Shown piece after piece: positions 37,933 through 48,661 of a stretch of DNA of 64,000 bases. Position numbers and translations under genes: made by a program. Below the pieces are notes generated by a model. That model saw nothing but the letters and a program-made list of their open reading frames with translations. It had not been told where the DNA came from and did not search any database. This DNA comes from Setoptus koraiensis (taxonomy: Eukaryota; Arthropoda): NCBI GenBank assembly GCA_048013815.1, contig CM106585.1, positions 4,030,001 through 4,094,000 of the forward strand. Reading direction: 5' to 3'. Position 1 is the stretch's first letter. Each line of letters begins with the position of its first letter.

Positions 37933-39441
37933 CTAGCCCATTTGGTAGAGCAGATTCGGGGGTTGTTGTTGTTGTTGTTGTTGCCGTTGTCGCTGGTGCG
38001 CCAGTTGCTGTTGTTGTTGTTGCTGCTGTTCGCGTTGTTGTCGCCTGAGCTTCTCCTCGGAATCTATGAACCACACCGTTATGGCGAATCTAATCCGCTG
38101 CGCGGGCAACACCTCGTGCGGATTCCTTCTGTCCGACCAAAAGAACAGCACCCTGTCGAACAATGGCGCAATATTGGCCACCTCGTCTATGCCGACCGGA
38201 AATATTCTGAGCAGGCCGCCGTCGCGTTGCGCGTCCCACTCCTTGTTGAGATAATATATGCTCGTTATGCAACGTCCGTCGCCGTTTGGATTGTCTATGT
38301 GCTTTATGTAGTGGGTTCCGTTGCCCGGATAACAGGCTATCATTGCCTTGGTTCGTTGATTTATCACATGATCGTCAAATTCGCCATTCTGGCCGGACAT
38401 TCTGTTACAATTTATAATCAGCGAGTCCAACGTTTGAATGAGCATCTCTATCTGTTTGCAGCCCTTCTCTGATCCGTCCACCCAGATAATGCTGTCGCCG
38501 CGCACCATGGGCACCCTGCCCTGGGCCAGCCTGTTGCTGACCAGCTGACCGCGCCGAAACAGACCGTTATTGTACAAATTGTACACCTCGTTCAGTATGG
38601 CCTCGCCGCAAATGGTGCCCAAGAAATTGTCAATGACGCAAATGCCAAAGGTGTTCATGTGCTCTATGAGTTGCTTGCAAATATTGTCGAGCCACTCCAC
38701 TGACACGGTGGGCGACACTTGCATCGCCGACGGGGGCGCGTGGTTCGAGCTGTGCGCCGGACTGTCGGAATAATACACCTGTTGCTGCTGCTGCTGCTGT
38801 TGATAATTTTGAATGTTTTGTTGGTACGCTTGCTGCTGTCGTTGTTGTTGTTGTCGCTGTTGTTGTTGCTGTTGTTGTTGCTGCTGTTGCTGCTGCTGCT
38901 GTTGCTGTTGTTGTTGTTGTTGTTGCTGCTGCTGCTGTTCGGGCGCTGTCATGGGGCTGTCATTGTAGTGCTCAATCGGTTGCTGTTGCGCTGTCGTTGT
39001 TGCCGGAGTTGTCAACATCGGCGGCGCTTGTTGTGCCGACGACCAGTCGTAGAGCTCCGCCGACTGGTAGCCGCCGGCCATCACCATCGTTTGGTCGTTG
39101 TCCATGAGAGGCGCTGGCGAGTTGTAATTGCCCGCCAGCGCGTACATCGGGCAGTTGATCTGCATCTGCTGCTGATTATGTGGGTCGACTTGCAACTGTG
39201 ACGGCGCCATCATTGTCGCCCGTTGTTGCTGCTGTTGTTGCTGCTGTTGTTGCTGCTGTTGTTGCTGCTGTTGTTGGTGTTGTGCTAGTTGTTGGTGTTG
39301 TGCTAGCTGTTGTTGTTGCTGGTGTGCAAGTTGTTGCGGTAGTTGGTGCTGCTGTGGGTGCTGGTGCCGCTGCGGACAGGCCGTCTGGCAAGCGACTACC
39401 GGACGCTGGTAGTACTGCTGGCCGTATTGTAAATGATCCAT
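37933..39441 (-). CDS. EGLN: HIF prolyl hydroxylase, EGLN/PHD family (fatiga type)
   Basis: This 2-oxoglutarate- and Fe(II)-dependent dioxygenase hydroxylates HIF-alpha prolines and so acts as the cellular oxygen sensor. The catalytic domain occupies about residues 255-465. The iron triad is His381, Asp383 (KHIDNPNGDGRC) and His442 (RRNPHEV), and the 2-oxoglutarate arginine is Arg451 (RIRFAITVWFID). The D-to-H spacing of 59 residues and the H-to-R spacing of 9 equal those of human PHD2. YYLNKEWDA and LFFWSDRRNPHEV are family hallmarks. The N-terminal 250 residues are unrelated low-complexity sequence with two long polyglutamine tracts, and the C-terminus has two more Q-rich runs. No MYND zinc finger is present in this frame. 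The whole frame is uninterrupted, so the gene is single-exon here unless a further 5' exon lies upstream. Confidence 0.95.
   Translation of the reverse strand: MDHLQYGQQYYQRPVVACQTACPQRHQHPQQHQLPQQLAHQQQQQLAQHQQLAQHQQQQQQQQQQQQQQQQQQRATMMAPSQLQVDPHNQQQMQINCPMYALAGNYNSPAPLMDNDQTMVMAGGYQSAELYDWSSAQQAPPMLTTPATTTAQQQPIEHYNDSPMTAPEQQQQQQQQQQQQQQQQQQQQQQQQQQQRQQQQRQQQAYQQNIQNYQQQQQQQQVYYSDSPAHSSNHAPPSAMQVSPTVSVEWLDNICKQLIEHMNTFGICVIDNFLGTICGEAILNEVYNLYNNGLFRRGQLVSNRLAQGRVPMVRGDSIIWVDGSEKGCKQIEMLIQTLDSLIINCNRMSGQNGEFDDHVINQRTKAMIACYPGNGTHYIKHIDNPNGDGRCITSIYYLNKEWDAQRDGGLLRIFPVGIDEVANIAPLFDRVLFFWSDRRNPHEVLPAQRIRFAITVWFIDSEEKLRRQQREQQQQQQQQLAHQRQRQQQQQQQPPNLLYQMG
38780..39290 (-). repeat. Two CAG/CAA polyglutamine tracts inside the prolyl hydroxylase gene
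   Basis: Mixed CAG and CAA codons encode long glutamine runs at about 38782-38937 and 39215-39290. The antisense frame at 38719-39201 is a polyleucine shadow of these. Length variation between individuals is likely. Confidence 0.9.
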
Positions 39442-40437
39442 TATCGTTTGCGCAATTATCCCTAGCCTGATTATCGTTTGCCCAATTATCGCTTGCCTAA
39501 TTATCGCTTGCTTATGTCACCTGATGCTTGCTACAACGGTCCGCATACGACAGCTCAACATAACTTGACTCGATTGGCTTGGGCCCGCGCTGCTGATTGT
39601 GCAACCTGTAAACTCGAACAGCATTAATTAATTAATTTTGGCTCTCTGTGTCGCTGTCGCTATCGCTATCGTCAAGCTTCAATTGCGACAATCCACAACA
39701 GCAGCACAACTATAACCCTACCGCTGGCTGTGAGCTAAAGATTAGATCAATAAACAGATACTGCTACTTGTGCTGCTACTGCTGCTAGTAAATAATAATT
39801 AGATAATTAGATAATTGGATAGCTGTCAACGTTAGAGATTACAGTTGATTGGTGTCAGTCGATTGTCAGCATCAGCACACACACACACACAATCACACAA
39901 TTACTAGCTACCATTGGCCCGTCTGTTGTGTTTGTCACTTGTGCGTTTTCTGTCCGCTGTCCGCTGTCTATTGTCCACGACAAGTGTATCATGTGAAATT
40001 GAGAAGAATATGCAAATTATCTTGTTGTTATCAGAGCGTTTGTTCACGTTTGTTCACTCGACGGGTGTCACAAGTCGTTTGTCACAAGTCGCGGCGACTG
40101 TGTCGCGATTTGTCACACGATTCGTCACTCAATTGGCCACACAATTAACACAATTAATCGCACAATTAATCGCTCACGATTCGTCACACAATTGAACGGC
40201 TCATCTCGTGTCGTCTAGACTCTGCTCACATCACCTTGTCGCACCTCATCTCGGCTCGGCTCGTCGCACTCGGTGTCGCATAGAGTGAAAACTTTTGCTC
40301 GACAAAAAGCAGGCACTTTGATTATTAATTAATTAATCGCTATCTATGTGCTTTGTGCGAGATGTCGCTTTTATTCTTAACGTTTTATTCTTGCTGAGAG
40401 TTCGCCGGCTGTCGCTGATGTCGCCCAATGTGGCCGC

Positions 40438-40582
40438 GGTTGTTGCTGTCGCGGTTGTTGGCGCGGTTGTTGGCGCGGTTGTTGGCGCGGTTGTTGGCGC
40501 GGTTGTTGGCGCGGTTGTTGGCGCGGTTGTTGGCGCGGTTGTTGCTGGCGCGGTTGTTGCTGGCGCGGTTGTTGGTGCCGAG
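40438..40582. repeat. 12-bp tandem repeat (GCGGTTGTTGGC)
   Basis: About nine to ten head-to-tail copies of GCGGTTGTTGGC, some shortened to GCGGTTGTTGCT. They translate as repeating Gln-Pro-Arg or Thr-Ala-Pro on one strand, an artefact of the 12-bp period. Confidence 0.9.
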
Positions 40583-42516
40583 CGAAAAGCAATGGAAGAT
40601 ACTAGCAATAAGCAGCGCACAAGCAAACAGTCTCAGACTAGCTCGCTTGTGACTCTGGTTGTCGGTAGGCCTCGTGGTTGCGAAAGCAATCCAATCGGAT
40701 GAAGCGCAATGAAACGAATTCAGACTTTGATTGATTGTACTTCTCTGTCACTCACTTAATTATTAATATAATTATGCGTATTATCATTGGCGATACTAGT
40801 GGCGTATGGCTGTTGGCGGCTGTGATTAGATTACTGCAAGCGATAACTTGTTGTTGTTGCCTTAGCTGTTGTTGTTGTTGTGTTGTTGCTGTTGTTGCTG
40901 TTGTGTTGTTGCTGGTGTCGTTGATGTTGTCGTTGCGGTTGCTGTTGTGTTGTTGTTGTTTACATCCACACACATACGCCAGTGATAATTGCACTCGAGT
41001 CATTAGCGCCAGTCATCAGACTCGCTCACTTTCTAGTCGCCACAATCTAGTGAGTCAAGATGCGTAAGTGCGATTGTCAGCATTGATAAATTGATGGTTG
41101 CATGCAACAGCAGCTAACAACAGCGTATAGCATCATCTAACAAATCACAAACAAACATATGGTTATAAACAAAGTAAACACACCATTATCATTGGAAATT
41201 GGAGATTTTTTTCGAGCATTTATCCTGTAATTCGTGCTGCAATATTGCCGATATTGGCATATCTGATATTGTGCCGGCGGTTGTTGTTGTTGTTGCGGCG
41301 GCTCGCAACGGCAGCGCAGAGATGTTTGCAGTCAGCATTGGTCTAGACGTTTATTTGTTGCTGCTTTTGTTTCGTTCGAGCTAATGCGTTTTCGGCTTGC
41401 ATTGCTGGCTGTATCACTGTTGTCAGCAATACACAGCCGTATACAACATTGCCGAGTAGCTTTATGCGGCAGAAAGTGAAATTGTTTGCAAAGATCACAT
41501 TAATATTTACATTAATACATTAGTATTTGCACACTTGCAACTTGTCGTAGCGAGCTGTCGCCAAGACACTTGTTGCGCGCTGAAAAACCGCTAACTATTG
41601 GTTGGGCAAATAATTATTATCATCATCATTACATTTCAACATCAAATTTCGCCCGACAAAATTTGAAAAATTGATTCGCTTGCACACAATCGCCAAGCTA
41701 CTCATCATCGTTTACATACATGTGCCTGTATGTATACTTTACGATGCAGCGCGTCGGCCATGTTGTACTCTGCCATTTCGCTAATGGAAATTAACATCGT
41801 ATAATGGAAATTAAAATTGTTGCCTCTAGCCTCGTCTGGCACCTGTCGCGCCCTCAAGTGACACGGCCACTCAGCCAGCTTAACCTTTCACCTGTTTTTT
41901 TGTGTCTTCTCGCTCGCTTTCTGCCGGATCTCTCGCCCATATGTCGCCATGCAATATCTCGGTTGATATACATTGTCAAAACTGTCAACCATCAATCATT
42001 ATCACGGTGCAATCATCAGTTCGCCGCAGTCGAACGAGTTGTCGAGATCGTCGAACGCGCCTGTCAGCGAGCGACCGACGCCAGCCGACAGGTAAAAAGA
42101 TAACAGAAAAACAGGACATTCAACATTTTATCCCATCTATAACCCATACATTACAAGTTATTGCGTTGCGTACGGCCGCTGACCCGCGCCACCAATTAAA
42201 AATCATTTCAACCGATGACAACTTGTGAGTTTACATGACGCAATCTGTAAACTCACATAACATCAATGTGTGACGCAAATGCAGGCAAATCAGCTCACTC
42301 TGACACTATGTGAGCAGTACGTTGTTATCTGTCTAATTAGATAATCATCGACAGCCTTGGCTTTGTTTGTTTGCTTGTTTGATTGAACAAGTTATAGAAA
42401 TTTGTCATCTGCTGTTCGGTGATATACGCATACAGATTTTGTATTACAGAGTTAGCTTTTTCCCGTGCCCTTGCGCCTAGTTCAACAAAATTCCGGTGGG
42501 ACGCCTTAGATCGACG

Positions 42517-42561
42517 CTGAAAAAATGTCGCTACAAAAACTTGGTAGCGACATTTTTTCAG
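42517..42561. repeat. Perfect 18-bp hairpin, 9-nt loop
   Basis: The arms 42517-42534 (CTGAAAAAATGTCGCTAC) and 42544-42561 are exact reverse complements around AAAAACTTG. It sits inside the weak 113-codon minus-strand frame. Confidence 0.9.
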
Positions 42562-44316
42562 CCGCTCTGTCGGACATTTTTCGAAAGAGAAGTTAGCGGC
42601 ATCGAGAGGGGGCCCGCGTGTACGCCAAAAAAGGAATAAATATCCTCCGTTGAGCCCACTAGAGGGCCGGCCCCACAAGTTTTTACGAACATTATGGCGT
42701 CAGGATAGAGGGTTCAGTAAGATAATCAGCTCTCGATTAAACGAGGCCTCGCACAACCAAACGAAGCTTCACACAGAGCAGAGATAAATTGCCTAATACA
42801 TGGCCAACACATTGATATTTTCATAAACATCACCGTGCAAATAAATCACTTGTGCAATTTGATATCTGACAAGTGGAAAATTTGCCAGCAACGTGTTGCA
42901 GTGTCATTTGTCAAAGTTTGACAATTGATGTCGAACAATGTCAATACCTTGTCGATTAGATAATTACTAGGGGCACATTTGGGAAAACTCCTGTGTTCGA
43001 CAATCTTATTACATCTTGTCCTGCGGGTCGCTTGTCAACATCATGGCGACATGTTAGAATGTGTGTAACATGTGTCTTGCCACCGATGCAGGCTACCTAT
43101 TGTTTGTGAAATAAACCAAACTCACAACTCTTGCCCACAACACCACAACCATACGAGAGATACACGACAAGGCAAGACAAGATGCAACATGTGATTAATT
43201 TGTTGACTCGATTGGTTGTGTCGATTGTTTATGTGTAACCACAAACATCTGACTGATAAGATCACCGGCATCGGATCGCTGACAGGTCAGAGCGGAATCC
43301 TCTGCAGACTATGTAGCGCAGAGTTGAGAGAATTGAATGTTGGTTAATTGAAAATAACTAACACGTTGCCCGTCACGACTGTGCACACCGGATGACCGGA
43401 TATCGACACCAAATGGCCGATTTGGGCAGATATTAATTAACATACATTAATTGTGTATGTTGACCGCTAGTCGTACACTGTAATGTATGCAGTGGACGCG
43501 ATTCAAGTTCACACACGAACGATTGATATCGATCGGATCGATTGGTCGATGGCGAACGCGTTGTCGCGTTTCATTTACAACATTCTTGTTAGATAGTGAG
43601 ATAACGTTGGCCAGATATAGCGACGCATTAATTGCGCGCCAACACAATGCGCACCACAAAAAGCTGTCACAATCGGATTCGTGGCGGATCCGCTGGTCGC
43701 AGCAATTGCCGTTGTGGGCAAATATAATATAATTTGCCGAAATACACCGAAATAATTATGTATTTGAGATATACACCGACAACAACAATTGCTGCAACAA
43801 ATTATCTACAAATGGTGCTTTCTATCATTTCGACTATCTGTTAGATGAATGATAAACACAAACCACAAATACCAACAATGTGCGCGCTACAACGCAAAGT
43901 CGACTGGAGAAAATCTGGATTTTTCTGGTTTATCTAGGCTGGCCCAATGTGAAACAGCAACTCATTTGAGACGCGCAGATCCAGCTAGCTGCACAACACC
44001 GACAACAATGGCACCGTGTCATCGGAACACAATTAATCCATCGATTAATCGTTAATTGAACGCACTCGACCAATAATTAGTGTGTGTGTGTGTGTGAAAC
44101 GGTGTCAGATAATTGCCAGAGATAACGAGCACACGCCCAGTTAACTGACTACAAACAATGATTATCATTGAATACACAAACTGGCAAACAAGAGAGAGCG
44201 AGAGAATTGTCACTTGTTACACATTGACATTGTCTAGCTGACTAGCGGCGCCAACAGCAATCACAAGTGACCCTCGGCCGGCCAATTCCAGTCGACCGTC
44301 GACAGCGCGCTTGAAA

Positions 44317-44323
44317 TATAAAA
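44317..44323 (+). promoter_or_regulatory. TATA box of glycerol kinase 2
   Basis: TATAAAA lies 165 bp before the ATG of glycerol kinase 2, just after a GC-rich stretch. About 28 bp downstream is ATCAACTGATCAC, a plausible initiator region. Confidence 0.6.
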
Positions 44324-44481
44324 CCAGACGAGCAACCCCATCAACTGATCACACAATATTTATATTAGCAACGAAATTTAGTGACAAACTGTAATATTTT
44401 TGTAAATTAAATGAATTATTATCATTATTATTAATATTATATTAAATTTTAATTTGACACAATAGCAATAGAAACGACAAC

Positions 44482-46484
44482 ATGCAGCAAAAATCAGCAA
44501 TCAACGACATAGCCCTGGTGGGCGCCATCGATCAGGGCACAAGCTCCACGCGATTCCTGGTGTTTGTGGCGGGAACGGGCCAACTGGTGGCTCACGATCA
44601 AATTGAGATCACCAAAATCGTGCCCAAGGAGGGATGGGTAGAGATCGACCCCATGGCCATAATGGATTCTGTGTACAAAACAATTGAGACGGTCGAGCGC
44701 AAGCTGAACAACATCGAAATCGATATCCGCCAAGCGGTCAAGTGCATCGGTATTTGCAATCAACGCGAGTCCACCGTTGTGTGGGACCCCGTCACCGGCG
44801 TGCCCTACTACAATGTAATTGTTTGGCTGGACAACAGGACCAAGGACATCGTGGACGACCTTATCGACTCGGTTCCGGGGCGCGATTTCAACTGTTACAA
44901 GGTGAGTCGTCGTGTGTCTCTCTCAACCGAACTCTCAAATCCGAGGCGCTTTTTGCCGATTCTTCTCGTTCATTTTTTGCTCCTTTTTCTTGATCATCTT
45001 TTGCTGATTCTTTTCACTCATTTTCATCAATTTTTATCCACTCTTCATCAATCTAAACAGAACAAAACGGGCCTGCCCCTGTCCACCTACTTCTCGGCCT
45101 TCAAGCTAAAATGGCTGCTCAACAACGTGGAACAAGTGCGAGAGGCGGCCAAAAACAACAGACTCATGTTCGGCACTGTCGACACTTGGATCATGTGGAA
45201 TCTGACCGGCAAACATTTGACCGATGTCACCAACGCAAGCCGCACATTTCTGTTGGACATTGAGACGTTGCAATGGGACAGATCATTATGCAAAAAACTA
45301 GCCATTCCAATGAACATATTACCCGAAATCAAATCGTCCGCCGACGACTTCGGTCACATCATCCACGGCCCATTGAAGGGAGTACCAATAACGGGTGTCA
45401 TTGGCGATCAGTCTGGCGCGCTCATTGGACACAACTGTCTCAGCGAGGGCAAGACAAAGGCCACATTCGGTATGTTGGCCTCATATCTCCACAGTGATAT
45501 TACTATAGATAAACTGCAAGCTTGCACTGACTAACTAACTCGTTTTTTTTTTTTCATTAAAACATATGTTTGTTTTACTCACCAGGTACGGGATGTTTCG
45601 TCATGCAGAACATCGGCCCGGGGCCCCTGCACGGCGCCCTCAAGAACGTGTCGAGAGAAGCCAAACGGGGTCTCATCACAACGGTCGGGTACAAGCTCGG
45701 CAACAGGCCCGCCTGTTACGCCCTGGAGGGCAGCGTCAAAATAGCGGGCGCCGCAGTTACCTGGCTCAGGGACAACATGGAATTGATTAGCGATTATCAC
45801 GAATGCGACGAACTAGTCAACAAGACATCACACTCGGCCGGTGTGTTCTTTGTGCCTGCCCTAGGCGGATTATACTCGCCTTATTGGGACCCCAATGCCG
45901 CTGGTCTGTTCATTGGTTTGTCTCAGTTCAGCCGGAAGGAGCACATTATGCGCGCAACACTGGACTCGATTGCCTTTCAAACGAACGACATTTTATCCGT
46001 TATGCGCGGCGTCACGCACGGCCTCATGATAGACGGGGGCCTGTGCAACAGTTCCAATATGTGCCAGATTTTGGCCGACGTAACAGGCTGTGATATTGTG
46101 CGTCCCTCAATGACGGAAACAAGTGCCCTGGGAGCTGCCATGCTGGCCAGTTATGGTGCCGGTCTATGCGATTTATGCGAGCCCGACCGGAACGGTCCGT
46201 CGTCGGTCAGTAGCGGCGACACTAACATTGAGGATAATTGTTCCACAGTTGAGCCATTGATCAAGCCATTAATAGGCGCCGATGTTTGTCAATCGGCCAT
46301 ATCGTCAGAGCATCGAGTCAACTTGGTCGAAATGTGGCACCAAGCTGTCGAAAGATCCATGAAATGGACCAAGATTCATCACGAACAATTGCGCGAAATA
46401 GACTATCAACGCCTGGCCTCATTGCCCATATCTATGTACATACTCTTTTCTTTGGGAATGATTGCCCTCAGCGGCTCAATATAG
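44482..46484 (+). CDS. Gk2: Glycerol kinase, paralog 2 (exons 44482-44901, 45061-45469, 45586-46484)
   Basis: Same enzyme family and exon structure as the gene at 33462. Splicing gives 575 residues. All family motifs are present: GAIDQGTSSTRFLV, QRESTVVWDP, VWLDNRT, NKTGLPLSTYFSAFKLKWLL, DVTNASRT, GVIGDQSGALIGH (catalytic-Asp loop), ATFGTGCFVMQNIG, and the hydrophobic C-terminal tail. It lacks the 45-residue N-terminal extension of paralog 1. Intron 1 is again 159 bp, over 90 percent identical to its counterpart, and is open in frame, so a retained-intron product with a Leu/Phe-rich 53-residue insert is possible on paper. Intron 2 is only 116 bp, against 1130 bp. The C-terminal third diverges (DLCEPDRNGPSS... 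instead of DLYDPLCSPAS...). A polyadenylation signal is at 46563-46568. Both copies look functional. Confidence 0.96.
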
Positions 46485-47060
46485 CTCAATAGGCGAGCTT
46501 GATGTTATGTTCATACAGAGTAGGTTTTAATATCTTAAATATCACGTCTTTTTTGTAACTAAAATAAAATATAAACTAAAATATATAACTAAAAATAAAT
46601 TAATCTAATGCAAAATTATCAACTCGACCTTTTCAACCCTGAGAGTTTACGGTTTCATTTTCATAGAAGCTTTTTCTTTTGAATGCACTCATAGGCACTC
46701 CAATTTTTAGATCCTGACCAACTTGAGTTATCAGCGGCTACTCAACTATTGACGCCCTCACCAAACAACCTGGCAAGGTTTCAGGCAGTTGTTTGTGAAC
46801 TGACACTTTGCTTATCTTGAATATCTACCTTCCATCTTGAGATCATCTTGATGGCCGCTGACAGTTTAAGAATGGTTACTCACACACTGTTTCATCTTGT
46901 TTACAATGGATTTTAATCATGATCATGATCATTTTTGAAAATTTGAATGTTTTTTATTGCTTCAAAAAATTCATTTATAGCTCGCTATGCTCAGATTTGC
47001 GCTTGAATACATCCCTGCCTAAGTTGATATCCGCTCGATGGGCACTCGGCTTCTCATGCG
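46485..47060. other. Spacer downstream of glycerol kinase 2
   Basis: It contains the kinase 3' untranslated region, then the left part of a segmental duplication from 46826 onward. The 46930-47075 piece is absent from the second copy of that duplication, so it is an insertion here or a deletion there. Confidence 0.55.
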
Positions 47061-47597
47061 TCACTCCCAACCATCCAAGTCAGGAGGTTCCTCAGAGTCA
47101 GTGTCGGAATCGGTGTCCGAGTCGGAATCTGAAAATGGAAGTTGTTCGAGAGCGGCACAATAGGATACTCTACCTTTGAGACCATAATCTTCCAGCTCAA
47201 TGTCCTCTCGCAATCTCTGGATCTCTTCTTCAATCTCTTGATCGGATTTGCCATCATTCTTGGACAACAGAGCCTCTATCTTACGATAATCTTCTCTCTG
47301 TGTTATCCTTGCTCTTTTGTTTCTGTTTCGGGCATAAGACATCTCCTTGTTCCAGTTTGGACCCCTCTCCTTGATTATAATCTTTTCATTGTCCGGTTTA
47401 CTAAAATCTATGTAATCATATTTCAACTTGGGGTCCTCCAACGCTTCTGGATGTAAATGGCCTGCGGAAGGATTGGGACTCAAATCGATCAGTTTTTTTT
47501 CCAGGAGCTCAGCAAATGTATATGGTTCAATGGCATGAACAATTTTTTGCAAAAGAATAGCCTGAAATATAACTAAGGCTACAAGGTGAATAATCAT
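47061..47597 (-). CDS. Small acidic secreted protein, copy A (unknown function)
   Basis: I do not recognise this 178-residue protein. It starts with a clear signal peptide (MIIHLVALVIFQAILLQKIVHA), followed by a Glu/Lys-rich, probably helical and coiled middle (EIEEEIQRLREDIELED). The tail is a repeated Ser-Asp/Thr-Asp tract (SDSDSDTDSDTDSEE), which would bind divalent cations or be phosphorylated. There is a single cysteine (SYCAALEQL). A paralog at 53542-53003 shares the first 90 residues almost exactly. The last residues (DLDGWE) come from DNA at an insertion boundary not present in the paralog. A TATA box (plus-strand TATTTATA, 47726-47733) is 130 bp upstream of the ATG. Seen directly: signal peptide, composition, duplication. 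Function unknown. Confidence 0.8.
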   Translation of the reverse strand: MIIHLVALVIFQAILLQKIVHAIEPYTFAELLEKKLIDLSPNPSAGHLHPEALEDPKLKYDYIDFSKPDNEKIIIKERGPNWNKEMSYARNRNKRARITQREDYRKIEALLSKNDGKSDQEIEEEIQRLREDIELEDYGLKGRVSYCAALEQLPFSDSDSDTDSDTDSEEPPDLDGWE

Positions 47598-47725
47598 TTT
47601 TGCAAAAACAATTAAAAACTACAATTTTTCAGATGTATTATGCAATGTGTCAGCAGCAAAATGCAACAGAGCAACCCAGTGTAAACTCATTTTTCACAGA
47701 TGTAAAGTATGGAATCCCTAAATTC

Positions 47726-47733
47726 TATTTATA
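47726..47733 (-). promoter_or_regulatory. TATA box of acidic secreted protein, copy A
   Basis: TATAAATA on the minus strand, 130 bp before the ATG and conserved at the same place in the duplicate (53653-53660). Confidence 0.6.
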
Positions 47734-47739
47734 ATACTC

Positions 47740-47868
47740 AATTGATAAACTGGAGCTTCTGTGGAGTGTCTATTTCGGGGTTTGACTCCCAGCTACAATG
47801 GTCATAGTATCATATACGCTCCCCGAGAAATCTCGATGATTCCATCGACAGCCGATGGATTGTTGATG
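47740..47868 (-). repeat. Three-copy flanking segment, copy 1 (shortest)
   Basis: It shares about 130 bp with 48877-49129 and 53661-53920. On the minus strand the shared piece ends in an open tail (INNPSAVDGIIEISRG followed by Ala and a stop a few codons on). The match stops at GTTGAT, after which this copy continues into unrelated sequence. Confidence 0.8.
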
Positions 47869-48282
47869 AAATCACCAAAAGAAGAAATCTCCATGGTTCG
47901 TGTTAGTTTTGGCCAATCGCAGGTGCAGACTGAATGTGATAATTGTTTGCAATTGACCAAAACTAACAAGCACCATGAAGATGATACATCTAGCTGATAA
48001 TCGAATAAGCAAACACAAATCATTGTTTCGATTCGAAACTTTTATAGTTATAGCGCTTGCTATAAAACGGACAAACAGTTATTTGTTGATCTTATCGGAT
48101 GATGTTGAGATGTCCAAAATATGATCAACATAGAATTGAAAACTATTTCAATTCAACACTAGCACGAAATGTTAATCATTTCTTACAAATCGTCGTCACT
48201 TGACATCCTCACACACACTGCGATCGAAATCAATCAAAGTTAAATCACAGTTGAAGTGAGTATAGCCAACAACATCTTCATA

Positions 48283-48534
48283 ATGTCTAAACTATTATCG
48301 ATTATTGTCTTGTTAGCAGTAGTAGTGATGGCCATTACTCTATCGGGGCATCAAGTGTCATGTAAGAGCAAGTTTCCCCCAGTCAGAGGCCGCCGATCCG
48401 CATCAATTGAGGTACCAAAAATGGCAATCATACTAGAAAATGCAAAATTCATCAAACAACTCAATATATGCAACAACATGTATTGGCTTCTGTGGCCACA
48501 TTTCACTGCAACCAGGTGCTTGCGATTTGACTGA
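48283..48534 (+). CDS. Possible small secreted peptide (3' part uncertain)
   Basis: An ATG at 48283 opens a frame with a strong signal peptide (MSKLLSIIVLLAVVVMAITL), then a basic Cys-containing segment (CKSKFPPVRGRRSAS) and an 84-codon total. A TATA box (TATAAAAC, 48061-48068) lies 222 bp upstream. In the last third another frame shows closely spaced cysteines (TCIGFCGHISLQPGAC), so the true 3' end may use a different frame through an unseen splice, or the gene may be disrupted. It is a lone plus-strand gene among minus-strand secreted genes. Unknown family. Confidence 0.45.
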   Translation: MSKLLSIIVLLAVVVMAITLSGHQVSCKSKFPPVRGRRSASIEVPKMAIILENAKFIKQLNICNNMYWLLWPHFTATRCLRFD

Positions 48535-48661
48535 TGTAATCGTTTCCTGGGCGATCAATTTTTATCAATCGTACATGGCTAACTCGACAAAATCTCTTAG
48601 TAGAGAGGTAGCTTAGGTTTAACCTTCAGTTGTGGGTGCTCAAATTGAACAATATACTCAC

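Larger units (their letters stand above)
39442..44316. other. Noncoding region between the prolyl hydroxylase and glycerol kinase 2
   Basis: No frame here resembles a known protein. It holds the probable prolyl hydroxylase promoter (39442-39850, with repeated ATTATCGTTTGCC-like words near 39440-39510), a 12-bp repeat array (40438-40582), CAA/GTT microsatellites (40850-40965), and an 18-bp hairpin (42517-42561). A 113-codon minus-strand frame (42678-42337) has a helical, basic stretch (ARAREKANSVIQNLYAYI) that looks somewhat like the N-terminal part of a DNA-transposon protein. I cannot confirm that. Confidence 0.45.
46826..47868 (-). repeat. Segmental duplication, copy A
   Basis: This block matches 52900-53795 at high identity over its whole length apart from about 130-145 bp (46930-47075) with no counterpart. 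It carries one complete gene (47597-47061), its TATA box, and the 3' tail of an upstream coding-like segment. Confidence 0.85.

Noticed and set aside
38719-39201. Plus-strand polyleucine frame of 160 codons
   Set aside because: It is the exact antisense of the polyglutamine tracts of the prolyl hydroxylase, whose catalytic domain is unmistakable.
47755-47800. GGGGTTTGACTCCCAGC resembling a tRNA T-arm, repeated near 48920 and 53705
   Set aside because: No acceptor stem, D-arm or anticodon arm fits around it, and it belongs to a larger three-copy segment with coding-like character.
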